From Enterobacter sp. 10-1 (GTDB lineage: Bacteria; Pseudomonadota; Gammaproteobacteria; Enterobacterales; Enterobacteriaceae), in contig NISF01000003.1 in assembly GCA_002270295.1 (NCBI GenBank), positions 248,001 to 312,000 on the forward strand: a stretch of 64,000 bases of DNA, in the 5' to 3' direction. Both the position numbers and the translations under genes were made by a program. Of this stretch, positions 20,561-30,938 are shown one piece after another; within the stretch, counting starts at the first letter, position 1; every line of letters begins with the position of its first letter. The notes below the pieces were generated by a model. That model was not told where the DNA came from. It saw nothing but the letters and a program-made list of their open reading frames with translations, and searched no databases.

Positions 20561-22090
20561 ATGTTATTACCCTGGTTAATACTAATCCCCTTTATCGGTG
20601 GGTTTCTGTGCTGGCAGACTGAACGCTTTGGCGTGAAGATGCCGCGCTGGATTGCGCTGATTACCATGGGACTGACGCTGGTTCTCTCGCTGCAGCTGTG
20701 GCTGCAGGGCGGCTATTCTCTGACACAGGCCGCGGGTATCCCCCAGTGGCAGTCTGAATTTGTCATGCCGTGGATCCCTCGCTTCGGTATTAGCATTCAT
20801 CTGGCTATCGACGGTCTGTCGCTGCTGATGGTGGTGCTGACCGGCCTGCTCGGCGTACTGGCGGTACTCTGTTCATGGCGCGAGATCGAAAAGTATCAGG
20901 GCTTCTTCCACCTCAACCTGATGTGGATCCTGGGCGGCGTTATCGGCGTGTTCCTCGCCATCGACATGTTCCTGTTCTTCTTCTTCTGGGAAATGATGCT
21001 GGTGCCGATGTACTTCCTGATCGCGCTGTGGGGCCATAAGGCTTCCGACGGGAAAACGCGTATCACGGCGGCTACCAAGTTCTTCATCTATACCCAGGCG
21101 AGCGGGCTGGTGATGCTGATTGCCATCCTCGCGCTGGCGTTTGTTCACTTCAACGCCACCGGCGTGTGGACCTTCAACTATGAAGATCTGCTGAAGACGC
21201 CGATGTCCCACGGCGTGGAATATGCGCTGATGCTGGGCTTCTTCATCGCCTTCGCGGTGAAAATGCCGGTTGTACCGCTGCACGGCTGGCTGCCGGACGC
21301 GCACTCCCAGGCGCCGACCGCCGGTTCCGTTGACCTCGCGGGGATCCTGCTGAAAACCGCGGCCTACGGCCTGCTGCGTTTTGCGCTGCCGCTGTTCCCG
21401 AACGCCTCCGCCGAATTTGCGCCAATCGCTATGTGGCTGGGTATCATCGGTATCTTCTACGGCGCATGGATGGCCTTCTGCCAGTACGATATCAAACGCC
21501 TGATTGCCTACACCTCCGTTTCCCATATGGGCTTCGTGCTGATTGCTATCTACACCGGCAGCCAGCTGGCCTATCAGGGGGCGGTGATTCAGATGATTGC
21601 GCACGGTCTCTCCGCTGCCGGTCTGTTTATCCTTTGCGGCCAGCTGTATGAGCGCCTGCACACTCGTGACATGCGTCAGATGGGCGGCCTGTGGAACAAA
21701 ATTAAATGGCTGCCGGCGCTGTCGATGTTCTTCGCCGTGGCGACCCTCGGGATGCCGGGCACCGGTAACTTTGTCGGCGAGTTCATGATCCTGTTCGGCA
21801 GCTATAAAGTGGTGCCGGTGATTACCGTGATCTCCACCTTTGGTCTGGTGTTCGCTTCCGTCTACTCGCTGGCGATGCTGCATCGTGCCTACTTCGGTAA
21901 AGCGAAGAGCGAGATTGCGGCGAAAGAGCTGCCGGGAATGTCGCTGCGCGAGCTGTCGATTATTCTGCTGCTGGTGGTTCTGCTGGTGCTGCTGGGCTTC
22001 TTCCCGCAGCCGATTCTGGACACCTCACATGCTGCGATGAGCAACATTCAGCAGTGGTTTGTTAATTCTGTTTCTACTACAAGGCCGTAA
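20561..22090 (+). CDS. nuoM: NADH-quinone oxidoreductase subunit M
   Basis: Antiporter-like ND4 homologue of the membrane arm, 509 residues with about 14 helices. Conserved elements include the glutamate-bearing FFFFWEMMLVPMYFLI, the lysine-containing FAVKMPVVPLHGWLPDAHSQ, and QYDIKRLIAYTSVSHMGF. It begins after AAGGGACATACTCAGTT and ends six bases before nuoN. Confidence 0.96.
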   Translation: MLLPWLILIPFIGGFLCWQTERFGVKMPRWIALITMGLTLVLSLQLWLQGGYSLTQAAGIPQWQSEFVMPWIPRFGISIHLAIDGLSLLMVVLTGLLGVLAVLCSWREIEKYQGFFHLNLMWILGGVIGVFLAIDMFLFFFFWEMMLVPMYFLIALWGHKASDGKTRITAATKFFIYTQASGLVMLIAILALAFVHFNATGVWTFNYEDLLKTPMSHGVEYALMLGFFIAFAVKMPVVPLHGWLPDAHSQAPTAGSVDLAGILLKTAAYGLLRFALPLFPNASAEFAPIAMWLGIIGIFYGAWMAFCQYDIKRLIAYTSVSHMGFVLIAIYTGSQLAYQGAVIQMIAHGLSAAGLFILCGQLYERLHTRDMRQMGGLWNKIKWLPALSMFFAVATLGMPGTGNFVGEFMILFGSYKVVPVITVISTFGLVFASVYSLAMLHRAYFGKAKSEIAAKELPGMSLRELSIILLLVVLLVLLGFFPQPILDTSHAAMSNIQQWFVNSVSTTRP

Positions 22091-22096
22091 TTCGCC

Positions 22097-23554
22097 ATGA
22101 CAATAACTCCACAACAACTGATCGCACTGCTACCGCTGCTGATCGTCGGCTTGACGGTGGTGGTTGTGATGCTCTCCATTGCGTGGCGACGCAATCATTT
22201 CCTTAATGCCACGCTGTCGGTTCTCGGGCTTAACGCCGCGCTGATATCGCTTTGGTTTGTCGGCCAGAACGGCGCGATGGACGTCACGCCGCTGATCCGC
22301 GTTGACGGCTACTCCATGCTCTACACCGGGCTGGTGCTGCTGGCGAGCCTGGCGACCTGTACTTTTGCCTATCCGTGGCTTGAGGGTTACAAGGACAATA
22401 AAGAAGAGTTCTACCTGCTGGTGTTAATCGCCGCGCTGGGTGGCATTCTGCTGGCGGGCGCCAACCATCTGGCGGCGCTGTTCCTCGGTATCGAATTGAT
22501 CTCGCTGCCGCTGTTCGGCCTCATCGGCTACGCTTTCCGCCAGAAACGCTCTCTGGAAGCCAGTATCAAATACACCATCCTCTCGGCCGCAGCCTCTTCT
22601 TTCCTGCTGTTCGGTATGGCGCTGGTGTACGCGAACTCCGGCAATCTCTCTTTCCTGGCCCTCGGCAAGAGCCTGGCGGATAACACCCTGCATGAGCCGC
22701 TGCTGCTGGCGGGTCTGGGTCTGATGATTGTCGGTCTGGGCTTTAAGCTGTCGCTGGTGCCGTTCCACCTGTGGACGCCGGACGTTTATCAGGGTGCGCC
22801 GGCGCCGGTATCAACCTTCCTGGCCACCGCCAGCAAGATTGCTATCTTCGGCGTGGTGATGCGTCTGTTCCTGTATATGCCGGTAGGCAATAGCGAAGCG
22901 GTGCGCATCGTGCTGGGCCTGATAGCCTTTGCATCCATTATCTTCGGTAACCTGATGGCGCTGAGCCAGACCAACATCAAGCGCCTGCTCGGCTACTCCT
23001 CGATCTCGCATCTGGGCTATCTGCTGGTGGCGCTGATCGCCCTGCAGAGCGGCGAAATGTCGATGGAAGCGGTTGGCGTCTATCTGGCCGGCTACCTGTT
23101 CAGCAGCCTTGGCGCCTTCGGCGTGGTGAGCCTGATGTCCAGCCCGTACCGCGGCCCGGATGCCGACTCGCTGTACTCCTACCGCGGCCTGTTCTGGCAC
23201 CGTCCGATTCTGTCGGCGGTGATGACGGTGATGATGCTGTCGCTGGCCGGTATTCCGATGACGCTGGGCTTCATCGGTAAGTTCTACGTGCTGGCGGTCG
23301 GCGTGCACGCGCACCTGTGGTGGCTGGTTGGTGCCGTGGTGGTGGGTTCGGCGATTGGTCTTTACTACTACCTGCGCGTAGCGGTGAGCCTGTATCTGAG
23401 CGCGCCGGAGAAACTGAACCGCGACGCGCCGTCTAACTGGCAGTACAGCGCCGGCGGTATCGTGGTACTGATCTCGGCCCTGCTGGTGCTGGTACTCGGC
23501 GTCTGGCCGCAGCCGCTGATTAGCATCGTGCAGCTGGCAACGCCGCTGATGTAA
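22097..23554 (+). CDS. nuoN: NADH-quinone oxidoreductase subunit N
   Basis: ND2 homologue, the antiporter-like subunit nearest the peripheral arm. At 485 residues it is the same length as in E. coli. Typical motifs are [15 protein letters not shown] with the membrane glutamate, [16 protein letters not shown], and [20 protein letters not shown]. It is the last gene of the operon and is followed by a strong terminator. Confidence 0.96.
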   Translation: MTITPQQLIALLPLLIVGLTVVVVMLSIAWRRNHFLNATLSVLGLNAALISLWFVGQNGAMDVTPLIRVDGYSMLYTGLVLLASLATCTFAYPWLEGYKDNKEEFYLLVLIAALGGILLAGANHLAALFLGIELISLPLFGLIGYAFRQKRSLEASIKYTILSAAASSFLLFGMALVYANSGNLSFLALGKSLADNTLHEPLLLAGLGLMIVGLGFKLSLVPFHLWTPDVYQGAPAPVSTFLATASKIAIFGVVMRLFLYMPVGNSEAVRIVLGLIAFASIIFGNLMALSQTNIKRLLGYSSISHLGYLLVALIALQSGEMSMEAVGVYLAGYLFSSLGAFGVVSLMSSPYRGPDADSLYSYRGLFWHRPILSAVMTVMMLSLAGIPMTLGFIGKFYVLAVGVHAHLWWLVGAVVVGSAIGLYYYLRVAVSLYLSAPEKLNRDAPSNWQYSAGGIVVLISALLVLVLGVWPQPLISIVQLATPLM

Positions 23555-23572
23555 AGCGTCTGCGCCTGCAAA

Positions 23573-23604
23573 AAAACCGCCGGTTTACAATCGGCGGTTT
23601 TTTT
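23573..23604. terminator. Bidirectional terminator, nuoN / rbn
   Basis: AAAACCGCCG (23573-23582) pairs with CGGCGG plus T residues (23592-23601) around a 9-base loop, with A and T runs on both sides. It lies between convergent nuoN and rbn and can serve both strands. Confidence 0.92.
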
Positions 23605-23646
23605 ATGCGCGTCGGTTAACCGGGCCAGCCCGATTGAGGCGCCTGC

Positions 23647-24567
23647 TTAGCCGATGGGATAGACCATAAAATCTTCCGCCAGCAGGGTCTGCGGGAAGAT
23701 TTCCCGGCACTCCGCCAGCAGGCGCAGGCAGCCCTGCGGGTCGTAGCGCGAGCTGAAGTGGGTGGCGATAAAGGTGCCGACGTTGGCATCGCGCGCCAGC
23801 GCCGCCGCCTGCTGGCTGGAGGAGTGCCCGCGAGCGTTCGCCTTCTCGGCCATCGCCTGCTCCAGGGTGGTCTCATGGACCATGACGTCGACGCCGCGCG
23901 CCAGTTCCAGCGCCGCCGCACAGGGTGCGGTATCGCCGAAGATGGCCAGCTTTTTGCCCGGCGTTGTCGGGCCAAGATAGCGGCGGCCATCGACGAGCCG
24001 CCCGTCGGCAAGCTCGACGCTCAGCCCCTGTTTTAGCTGCTGAAACAGCGGCCCGGAGGGGACGCCGTCGGCGATAAGACGGGCCGCGTCAAGGGCACCG
24101 GGCTTATCGTGCTCCTCAATGCGATAGCCGTAGCACTCAACCGGATGGTTTAGCGGCCAGGCGGTAACCCGATATCCGGCTTCGTCAAAGATAAGGCCGG
24201 GGCCAACTTCGACAATATCCAGCGGATAATCGGTCCACGAGCCGCTGAGGCGCAGCGCCACTTCGACAAACTCCCGCAGGCCTTTTGGCCCGTATAGGGT
24301 CAGCGGCAGCGAGTTTCCCTGCATCGAGCGGCTGCACAGCAGGCCGGGGAGGCCGAACAGATGGTCGCCGTGGAGATGGGTTATAAAAATTTTATTCAGC
24401 TTGCCGGGGTGCAGGGCGGTATGCAGAAACTGATGCTGGGTGCCTTCTCCGCAGTCGAACAGCCATACCTCCGCCGCCGTTGGCTGTTGCAAATTCAGCA
24501 CGATAGACGTCATATTACGCGTACGGGTCGGCACGCCAGCGGATGTCCCCAAAAAAGTTAATTCCAT
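23647..24567 (-). CDS. rbn: Ribonuclease BN / tRNase Z
   Basis: Metallo-beta-lactamase-fold RNase of the ElaC/tRNase Z family (306 residues; 305 in E. coli), which processes tRNA 3' ends. The zinc motif HLHGDH covers residues 64-69 (His64, His66, Asp68, His69). The later ligands are in FGDTAPC and a C-terminal TH-x-SSRY motif. It is convergent with nuoN. The start ATG gives [18 protein letters not shown], the conserved N-terminus. Confidence 0.94.
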   Translation of the reverse strand: MELTFLGTSAGVPTRTRNMTSIVLNLQQPTAAEVWLFDCGEGTQHQFLHTALHPGKLNKIFITHLHGDHLFGLPGLLCSRSMQGNSLPLTLYGPKGLREFVEVALRLSGSWTDYPLDIVEVGPGLIFDEAGYRVTAWPLNHPVECYGYRIEEHDKPGALDAARLIADGVPSGPLFQQLKQGLSVELADGRLVDGRRYLGPTTPGKKLAIFGDTAPCAAALELARGVDVMVHETTLEQAMAEKANARGHSSSQQAAALARDANVGTFIATHFSSRYDPQGCLRLLAECREIFPQTLLAEDFMVYPIG

Positions 24568-24702
24568 CGTCCTGTGTCCTTAGGGCGTGAGTCAAAAAAC
24601 AGAGTATACCCGTCATCCCTCAGGTTGCGTGCGCGTTGGCTGAGCTTGCCGTCTTCATGCCGCCGGAATGATGCAGGGCTAATTTCAATGAAGGAATAAT
24701 AG

Positions 24703-25179
24703 ATGATGATATGGCAGGATCTCCACCATAGCGAGCTGACCGTCCCGCAGCTCTATGCGCTGCTCAAACTGCGCTGCGAAGTCTTTATCGTCGAACAAAA
24801 CTGTCCCTACCAGGATGTTGACGGCGATGACCTGATCGGCGAAAACCGTCATCTTCTCGGCTGGCGCGGCGATGAGCTGGTGGCCTATGCGAGGATCCTG
24901 AAAAGCGAAGAGGATTTCGCGCCGGTGGTCATTGGCCGGGTTATCGTCAGCCCGACGGTGCGGGGTGAGAAGCTCGGCTATCAGCTAATGGAAAGTGCGC
25001 TCGCCAGCTGCGCCCGCCAATGGCCGCAGAAAGCTATCTACCTCGGCGCTCAGGCGCATTTACAGCGCTTCTACGCCAGCTTCGGCTTCCAGCCGGTGAC
25101 CGAGGTTTACGACGAAGACGGGATTGCGCATATCGGCATGGCCCGCGAGGCCGCAGCGGACCCGCTCCTGCCGAGGTAG
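24703..25179 (+). CDS. elaA: GNAT-family N-acetyltransferase ElaA
   Basis: The 158-residue GCN5-related acetyltransferase matches E. coli ElaA. The substrate is not established. The acetyl-CoA-binding motif is VIGRVIVSPTVRGEKLG near residues 86-102. Adjacent ATGs at 24703 and 24706 are both possible; AAGGA at 24691-24695 favours the first. The last five or so residues extend past the E. coli protein. It is divergent from rbn. Confidence 0.9.
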   Translation: MMIWQDLHHSELTVPQLYALLKLRCEVFIVEQNCPYQDVDGDDLIGENRHLLGWRGDELVAYARILKSEEDFAPVVIGRVIVSPTVRGEKLGYQLMESALASCARQWPQKAIYLGAQAHLQRFYASFGFQPVTEVYDEDGIAHIGMAREAAADPLLPR

Positions 25180-25263
25180 CCGCAGACTATCTATACTTCC
25201 TGAATGACCGACGGGCCGCCAAAGGCCACTCCCTCATCGTGGGTACTGCTATTTTTCGCCAGG

Positions 25264-25286
25264 ACCCCGTATAATGTGGGGTTTTT
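25264..25286 (+). terminator. Terminator-like hairpin containing the menF -10
   Basis: ACCCC (25264-25268) pairs with GGGGT (25278-25282) and is followed by further T residues. The 9-base loop contains a perfect TATAAT (25270-25275). It could end elaA transcription while the same bases act as the menF -10 hexamer. The -35 at the right spacing is poor. Confidence 0.5.
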
Positions 25287-25303
25287 AGTCTGTGGAGGTT
25301 TGC

Positions 25304-26599
25304 GTGCTGTCTGTTTCCGCTGCGCTGGAAAGCTTACGCGGCTGCCTGAGCGATGAGTTCCCCGCATCGTCCGGCACGCGAATTTTCGATGTCTCGTTTC
25401 CTCTCCACGATGCGTTTGATCCCCTGCTGTGGTGCGGGCGCCAGCCTCAGTGGCCGCAGTTTTACTGGCAGCAGCGCAGCGGCGACGAGGAGCTTGCTGC
25501 GCTAGGTGCGGTGAAAACGTTCTCTTCGCTGGCCGAAGCGCAGCGTTTTTTACAGCATCAGCAGCATCAGGATCTGCGTATTTGCGGTCTGAATGCCTTC
25601 AGTCCGCAGGTCGGAGCGCTGGTGCTGCCGAGGCTGGAGTGGCGTCGGGTAGGGGGAACGGCGTCGTTGCGGCTGGTGCTGTGCAGCGCGACGTCGCTAC
25701 GCGAAGATGCCCGGGCGGCGCGCGAGTTTCTGCGGACATTAACGGCGGAGCAGGCGCAGCCTGCGGCGATACCGGCCGTACTCAGCGAGCAGCACGTCCC
25801 GGAATACCCGCGCTGGCGTGAGCTTATCCTGCAGGCTACCCGGGCCATTGCGGCCGCAGAGATGGAAAAAGTCGTCCTGGCACGCGCCACGGACCTGCGG
25901 TTTGCCGCTCCCTTAGATGCCTGGTCGATTATGGCCGCCAGCCGCCGCAGTAACTTTAACTGCTTTCATTTCCTGATGGCCTTTAACCCTCAGCAGGCGT
26001 TTTTCGGCTCAACGCCGGAGCGGCTGTGGCGTCGGCGCGGAACGCTGCTGCGTACCGAGGCGCTGGCGGGTACCGTCGCCGGCCATGCTGACGATCGCCA
26101 GGCGCGGGCGCTGGCCGACTGGTTAATGCAGGATGATAAAAACCAGCGGGAAAACATGCTGGTGGTGGAGGATATTTGCCAGCGAATGCAGGGCGAAGCG
26201 CAGATGCTGGAGGTGCTGCCGCCGCAGGTGGTGCGCCTGCGCAAGGTGCAGCATCTGCGGCGCTGCATCTGGACTGAGCTGAATTCATCCGATGACGCCC
26301 GCTGCCTGCGCCAGCTGCAGCCTACGGCGGCGGTCGCCGGGCTGCCGCGGCGGGCGGCGCTGGACTTTATCAGCAAAAATGAACCCTTTACCCGCGAATG
26401 GTACGCCGGTTCCGCCGGCTATCTGTCGCTGGCGCAAAGCGAATTCTGCGTGGCGCTGCGCTCGGCGAAGGTGGAAAACGACATCCTCAGGCTGTATGCC
26501 GGCGCCGGTATCGTCAGCGGTTCCGAGCCTGAACAAGAGTGGCAGGAAATTGAAAATAAAGCCGCGGGGCTGCGTTCGTTGCTGCTGAGAAAAATGTAG
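25304..26599 (+). CDS. menF: Isochorismate synthase MenF
   Basis: Chorismate-binding enzyme that converts chorismate to isochorismate, the first committed step of menaquinone synthesis. The conserved C-terminal half contains KVVLARATDLRF, NCFHFLMAF, FFGSTPERLWRR, RTEALAGTV, and the AGAGIVSGSEPEQEWQEIENK end motif. The frame is open from a GTG at 25292, but GGAGG (25294-25298) is placed for the GTG at 25304. That start gives 431 residues, exactly the E. coli length. It is the first gene of the men cluster. Confidence 0.93.
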   Translation: MLSVSAALESLRGCLSDEFPASSGTRIFDVSFPLHDAFDPLLWCGRQPQWPQFYWQQRSGDEELAALGAVKTFSSLAEAQRFLQHQQHQDLRICGLNAFSPQVGALVLPRLEWRRVGGTASLRLVLCSATSLREDARAAREFLRTLTAEQAQPAAIPAVLSEQHVPEYPRWRELILQATRAIAAAEMEKVVLARATDLRFAAPLDAWSIMAASRRSNFNCFHFLMAFNPQQAFFGSTPERLWRRRGTLLRTEALAGTVAGHADDRQARALADWLMQDDKNQRENMLVVEDICQRMQGEAQMLEVLPPQVVRLRKVQHLRRCIWTELNSSDDARCLRQLQPTAAVAGLPRRAALDFISKNEPFTREWYAGSAGYLSLAQSEFCVALRSAKVENDILRLYAGAGIVSGSEPEQEWQEIENKAAGLRSLLLRKM

Positions 26600-26675
26600 A
26601 TAAACGACGCATATCAATACTCCATCACTTTGTATTACCTATACTTAGCCTCAATATTTGATATCGGACAATTTC

Positions 26676-28346
26676 ATGTCAGTAAGCGCATTTAACCGAC
26701 GCTGGGCGGCGGTGATCCTTGAAGCATTAACCCGCCACGGCGTGCAGCATATTTGCATTGCGCCGGGGTCGCGCTCGACGCCTTTAACGCTGGCAGCTGC
26801 GGAAAACCGCGCATTGATTCCCCATACTCATTTTGACGAACGCGGGCTCGGCCACCTGGCGCTGGGGCTGGCGAAGGCCAGCAGGCAGCCGGTGGCGGTC
26901 ATTGTCACCTCCGGTACCGCCACGGCCAATCTCTATCCGGCATTGATTGAGGCCGGGCTGACCGGCGAGAAGCTGATTCTGCTCACCGCCGACCGGCCGC
27001 CGGAGCTGATCGACTGCGGCGCTAACCAGGCGATCCGCCAGCCGGGCATGTTCGCATCGCATCCGTCCGAAACCCTCTCTTTGCCGCGTCCGTCGCAGGA
27101 TATTCCCGCGCGCTGGCTGGTTTCAACCATCGACCAGGCGCTGGGTGCGCTGCATTCCGGCGGCGTACACATTAACTGTCCGTTCGCCGAGCCGCTGTAT
27201 GGCGATATGGACGATACCGGCGTGAGCTGGCAGCAGCAGCTTGGGGACTGGTGGCAGAGCGATACGCCCTGGCTGCGTCAGTCGCTGCATCTTGCAAGCG
27301 AAAAGCAGCGCGACTGGTTTTTCTGGCGACAAAAGCGCGGCGTCGTTATTGCCGGGCGCATGAGCGCCGCCGAAGGCGTACAGGCCGCCGCGTGGGCGAA
27401 AATGCTCGGCTGGCCGCTGATTGGCGACGTGCTTTCGCAAACCGGGCAACCGCTGCCCTGCGCCGATTTATGGTTGGGCAACGGGAAAGCGGTCAGCGAG
27501 CTGGAGCAGGCGCAAATCGTTATCCAGCTGGGCAGCAGCCTGACCGGAAAACGCCTCCTGCAGTGGCAGGCGAGCTGCGAGCCGGAGGAGTACTGGCTGG
27601 TCGATAATTTACCCGGGCGTTTAGATCCGGCCCAGCACCGCGGCCGCCGTCTGGTCTGCCCGGTGGGGGAGTGGCTTGAACTGCATCCGGCGGAAAAACG
27701 CCAGCCCTGGGCAACGACGCTGCCGGTTCTCGCGCAGCAGGCCTGGCAGGCGACGGTGGAAAGCAGCGAGCGCTTCGGCGAGGCCCAGCTGGCCCACCGT
27801 ATTCATCGCTATCTGCCGGAGCAGGGGCAGCTGTTTGTGGGCAATAGCCTGGTGGTGCGCTTAATTGATGCGCTATCGCAGCTGCCGGCAGGCTATCCGG
27901 TCTACAGCAACCGCGGCGCCAGCGGTATTGACGGCCTGCTGGCAACCGCCGCCGGCGTACAGCGGGCCAGCGCTCGCCCTCTGCTGGCTATCGTTGGCGA
28001 TCTTTCCGCGCTCTACGATCTTAATTCGCTGGCGCTGCTGCGCCATGCCTCGGCTCCGCTGGTGCTGATTGTCGTCAACAATAACGGCGGCCAGATCTTC
28101 TCTCTGCTGCCGACGCCGCAGGACGAAAGGCGCCAGTTTTATTTAATGCCGCAGGACGTCAACTTCGGGCATGCTGCGGCGATGTTCGATCTCAACTACA
28201 GCCGCCCGGGCAGCTGGAACGAGCTGGAGACGGCGCTGTCCGACGCGTGGCGCATCCCTGGCGCGACCGTGATTGAGCTGGTGGTGAACGAAACCGATGG
28301 CACCCATACTTTGCAGCAGCTGCTGGCGCAGGTGAGTCATCTATGA
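26676..28346 (+). CDS. menD: SEPHCHC synthase MenD
   Basis: ThDP-dependent enzyme that joins 2-oxoglutarate (as succinic semialdehyde) to isochorismate, the second step of menaquinone synthesis. At 556 residues from this ATG it has the E. coli length, starting [18 protein letters not shown]. The N-terminal ThDP-activating region has [17 protein letters not shown]. The C-terminal diphosphate/Mg motif is [15 protein letters not shown] followed by [15 protein letters not shown]. An ATG six codons upstream lacks a better ribosome site. The stop overlaps the menH start. Confidence 0.95.
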   Translation: MSVSAFNRRWAAVILEALTRHGVQHICIAPGSRSTPLTLAAAENRALIPHTHFDERGLGHLALGLAKASRQPVAVIVTSGTATANLYPALIEAGLTGEKLILLTADRPPELIDCGANQAIRQPGMFASHPSETLSLPRPSQDIPARWLVSTIDQALGALHSGGVHINCPFAEPLYGDMDDTGVSWQQQLGDWWQSDTPWLRQSLHLASEKQRDWFFWRQKRGVVIAGRMSAAEGVQAAAWAKMLGWPLIGDVLSQTGQPLPCADLWLGNGKAVSELEQAQIVIQLGSSLTGKRLLQWQASCEPEEYWLVDNLPGRLDPAQHRGRRLVCPVGEWLELHPAEKRQPWATTLPVLAQQAWQATVESSERFGEAQLAHRIHRYLPEQGQLFVGNSLVVRLIDALSQLPAGYPVYSNRGASGIDGLLATAAGVQRASARPLLAIVGDLSALYDLNSLALLRHASAPLVLIVVNNNGGQIFSLLPTPQDERRQFYLMPQDVNFGHAAAMFDLNYSRPGSWNELETALSDAWRIPGATVIELVVNETDGTHTLQQLLAQVSHL

Positions 28347-29101
28347 GCCTGCACGCCGAGTGCGAACGCGGCCAGGCCAGTGAACCCTGGCTGATTTTTT
28401 TACACGGTTTTTCGGGCGACAGTCGTGAATGGCAGCCGGTCGGCGAAGCGTTTAGCGCCCGCTCGCGCCTGTATATCGACCTGCCGGGCCACGGCGGTTC
28501 CCGTGATATTCAGGTAGCTGATTTTGCCGATGTCTGCCGGCTGCTGCAGGAGACGCTGGATAGTTACAGCATCCTTAACTACTGGCTGATTGGCTACTCC
28601 CTCGGCGGCCGCATCGCGATGGCCTTTGCCAGCCAGCCGCGCGACGGGCTGTGCGGGCTGGTCGTGGAGGGCGGTCATCCGGGACTACGCGACGATAGCG
28701 ATCGCCTGCTGCGTCGCCGGAGCGATGCGGCCTGGGCCGAACGCTTTCGCCGCGAACCGCTGCCCCAGGTCTTTGCTGACTGGTACCAGCAGCCGGTTTT
28801 CGCCTCGCTGGATGCGCAGCAGCGAGCGGCCTTAATCGCATTACGCAGCCGCAATCATGGCGAAAATCTTGCCGCCATGCTGGAGGCGACGTCGCTGGCG
28901 GTCCAGCCCGATCTGCGCCCGGCATTACGAGCCTGCCGCTTTCCTTTTCACTATCTTTGCGGCGCGCGCGATGAAAAATTCCGCGCGATAGCGGGCGATT
29001 TAGCCGCGACGATACACGTTATTCATCATGCCGGGCACAACGCGCATCGGGAAAATCCCGCGGCGGTAACCGCTTGCCTGGCACAGTTTTTAGCAAGTTA
29101 A
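28343..29101 (+). CDS. menH: SHCHC synthase MenH
   Basis: Alpha/beta-hydrolase-fold lyase that eliminates pyruvate from SEPHCHC to give SHCHC, the third menaquinone step. At 252 residues it equals the E. coli enzyme. The catalytic triad is visible as Ser86 (GYSLGGR), Asp210 (CGARDEKF) and His232 ([10 protein letters not shown]). The start overlaps the menD stop by four bases. Confidence 0.95.
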   Translation: MSLHAECERGQASEPWLIFLHGFSGDSREWQPVGEAFSARSRLYIDLPGHGGSRDIQVADFADVCRLLQETLDSYSILNYWLIGYSLGGRIAMAFASQPRDGLCGLVVEGGHPGLRDDSDRLLRRRSDAAWAERFRREPLPQVFADWYQQPVFASLDAQQRAALIALRSRNHGENLAAMLEATSLAVQPDLRPALRACRFPFHYLCGARDEKFRAIAGDLAATIHVIHHAGHNAHRENPAAVTACLAQFLAS

Positions 29102-29115
29102 CTAAAGGACATTCT

Positions 29116-29973
29116 ATGATCTCTCTTGATGAAGCCATGCTCTACGCCCCGGTTGAATGGCACGATTGTTCCGAAGGCTATACCGATATTCGTTACCAAA
29201 AATCGACGGATGGTATTGCTAAAATCACCATTAACCGCCCACAGGTGCGTAATGCATTCCGCCCGCTGACCGTAAAAGAGATGATTCAGGCGCTGGCGGA
29301 TGCCCGCTATGACGACAACATCGGCGTCATTATCCTGACCGGCGAAGGGGATCTGGCGTTCTGCGCCGGCGGCGACCAGAAGGTGCGCGGCGACTACGGC
29401 GGCTATCAGGACGATTCCGGCGTGCATCACTTGAATGTGCTCGATTTCCAGCGTCAGATCCGCACCTGTCCGAAACCGATCGTCGCAATGGTCGCCGGCT
29501 ACTCCATCGGCGGCGGCCACGTGCTGCATATGATGTGCGACCTGACGATCGCCGCGGAAAACGCCATCTTTGGTCAGACGGGTCCCAAAGTGGGCTCCTT
29601 CGACGGCGGCTGGGGCGCAGCCTATATGGCCCGCATCGTTGGTCAGAAAAAAGCGCGTGAAATTTGGTTCCTGTGCCGCCAGTACGATGCGCAGCAGGCG
29701 CTGGATATGGGGCTGGTCAACACCGTCGTCCCGCTGGCAGAGCTGGAAAAAGAGACCGTTCGCTGGTGTCGCGAAATGCTGCAAAACAGCCCAATGGCTC
29801 TGCGCTGCCTGAAAGCGGCGCTGAACGCCGACTGCGATGGTCAGGCGGGTCTGCAGGAGCTGGCGGGTAATGCCACCATGCTGTTCTACATGACCGAAGA
29901 AGGTCAGGAAGGGCGCAACGCATTTAATCAGAAGCGTCAGCCGGACTTCAGCAAATTTAAACGGAATCCGTAA
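29116..29973 (+). CDS. menB: 1,4-dihydroxy-2-naphthoyl-CoA synthase MenB
   Basis: Crotonase-fold enzyme (285 residues) that cyclises o-succinylbenzoyl-CoA to DHNA-CoA. Landmarks are the oxyanion-hole segments [14 protein letters not shown] and [16 protein letters not shown], and the family-specific [15 protein letters not shown]. The frame is open further upstream, but ATG 29116 follows AAAGGA and gives the normal length. The stop overlaps the menC start (TAATG). Confidence 0.95.
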   Translation: MISLDEAMLYAPVEWHDCSEGYTDIRYQKSTDGIAKITINRPQVRNAFRPLTVKEMIQALADARYDDNIGVIILTGEGDLAFCAGGDQKVRGDYGGYQDDSGVHHLNVLDFQRQIRTCPKPIVAMVAGYSIGGGHVLHMMCDLTIAAENAIFGQTGPKVGSFDGGWGAAYMARIVGQKKAREIWFLCRQYDAQQALDMGLVNTVVPLAELEKETVRWCREMLQNSPMALRCLKAALNADCDGQAGLQELAGNATMLFYMTEEGQEGRNAFNQKRQPDFSKFKRNP

Positions 29974-30938
29974 TGCGCCGGGCGCAGGTTTACCGCTGGC
30001 AGATACCGATGGACGCGGGCGTGGTGCTGCGCGAACGGCGGTTAAAAACCCGTGACGGGCTGTTTGTCCATCTCCAACACGGCGAGCGCGAAGGCTGGGG
30101 GGAAGTTTCTCCTCTGCCGGGATTTAGCGAAGAAACGTTGGAAGAGGCGCAGGCTGCGCTGCTGGCGTGGGCGACAGCCTGGCGTCAGGGGCAGGATCTC
30201 CCTTTTCCTGCGCAGCCCTGCGTGGCGTTCGGGGTCAGCTGCGCGCTGGCTGAGCTGAAGAACGAACTGCCGCAGGCGGCAGATTATCGCGCCGCGCCGC
30301 TGTGCTCCGGGGATCCGGATGAACTGTTTGCCAGGCTCGCAGCGATGCCGGGCGAGAAGGTCGCCAAGGTCAAAGTGGGCCTGTATGAGGCGGTACGCGA
30401 CGGGATGGTCGTAAATCTGCTGCTGGAGGCGATCCCTGAGCTGCGGCTGCGTCTGGACGCCAACCGGGCGTGGACGCCGCTCAAAGCGCAGCAGTTCGCC
30501 AAATATGTGCAGCCGCAGTATCGGGATCGCATCGCTTTCCTCGAAGAACCGTGCAAAACCCGCGATGATTCCCGCACTTTTGCGAAACAAACCGGTATTA
30601 CCATTGCCTGGGATGAGAGCCTGCGCGAAGCCGATTTTTGCTTTCAGGCCGAGGAGGGGGTAGGGGCGGTGGTGATTAAGCCAACCCTTACCGGTAGCCT
30701 GCAAAAAGTGCAGGAACAGGTTGCCGCCGCCCACGCTCTTGGGCTGACGGCGGTCATCAGCTCCTCGATTGAATCGAGTCTCGGGCTGACGCAGCTGGCG
30801 CGTATTGCGGCCTGGCTAACGCCGCAGACCATTCCGGGCCTTGATACGCTGACGCTGATGCAGACTCAGCTGGTGCGCCCGTGGCCTGCAAGCGCGCTGC
30901 CGTGCCTGTCAACGGATGCGCTGGAGCCGCTGCTGTGA
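29973..30938 (+). CDS. menC: o-Succinylbenzoate synthase MenC
   Basis: Enolase-superfamily dehydratase (321 residues) that converts SHCHC to o-succinylbenzoate. The catalytic lysine is in [10 protein letters not shown], the metal ligands are in [15 protein letters not shown] and WDESLRE, and the second lysine is in VVIKPTL. It overlaps menB by one base and its stop overlaps the menE GTG start, consistent with tight coupling. Confidence 0.95.
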   Translation: MRRAQVYRWQIPMDAGVVLRERRLKTRDGLFVHLQHGEREGWGEVSPLPGFSEETLEEAQAALLAWATAWRQGQDLPFPAQPCVAFGVSCALAELKNELPQAADYRAAPLCSGDPDELFARLAAMPGEKVAKVKVGLYEAVRDGMVVNLLLEAIPELRLRLDANRAWTPLKAQQFAKYVQPQYRDRIAFLEEPCKTRDDSRTFAKQTGITIAWDESLREADFCFQAEEGVGAVVIKPTLTGSLQKVQEQVAAAHALGLTAVISSSIESSLGLTQLARIAAWLTPQTIPGLDTLTLMQTQLVRPWPASALPCLSTDALEPLL

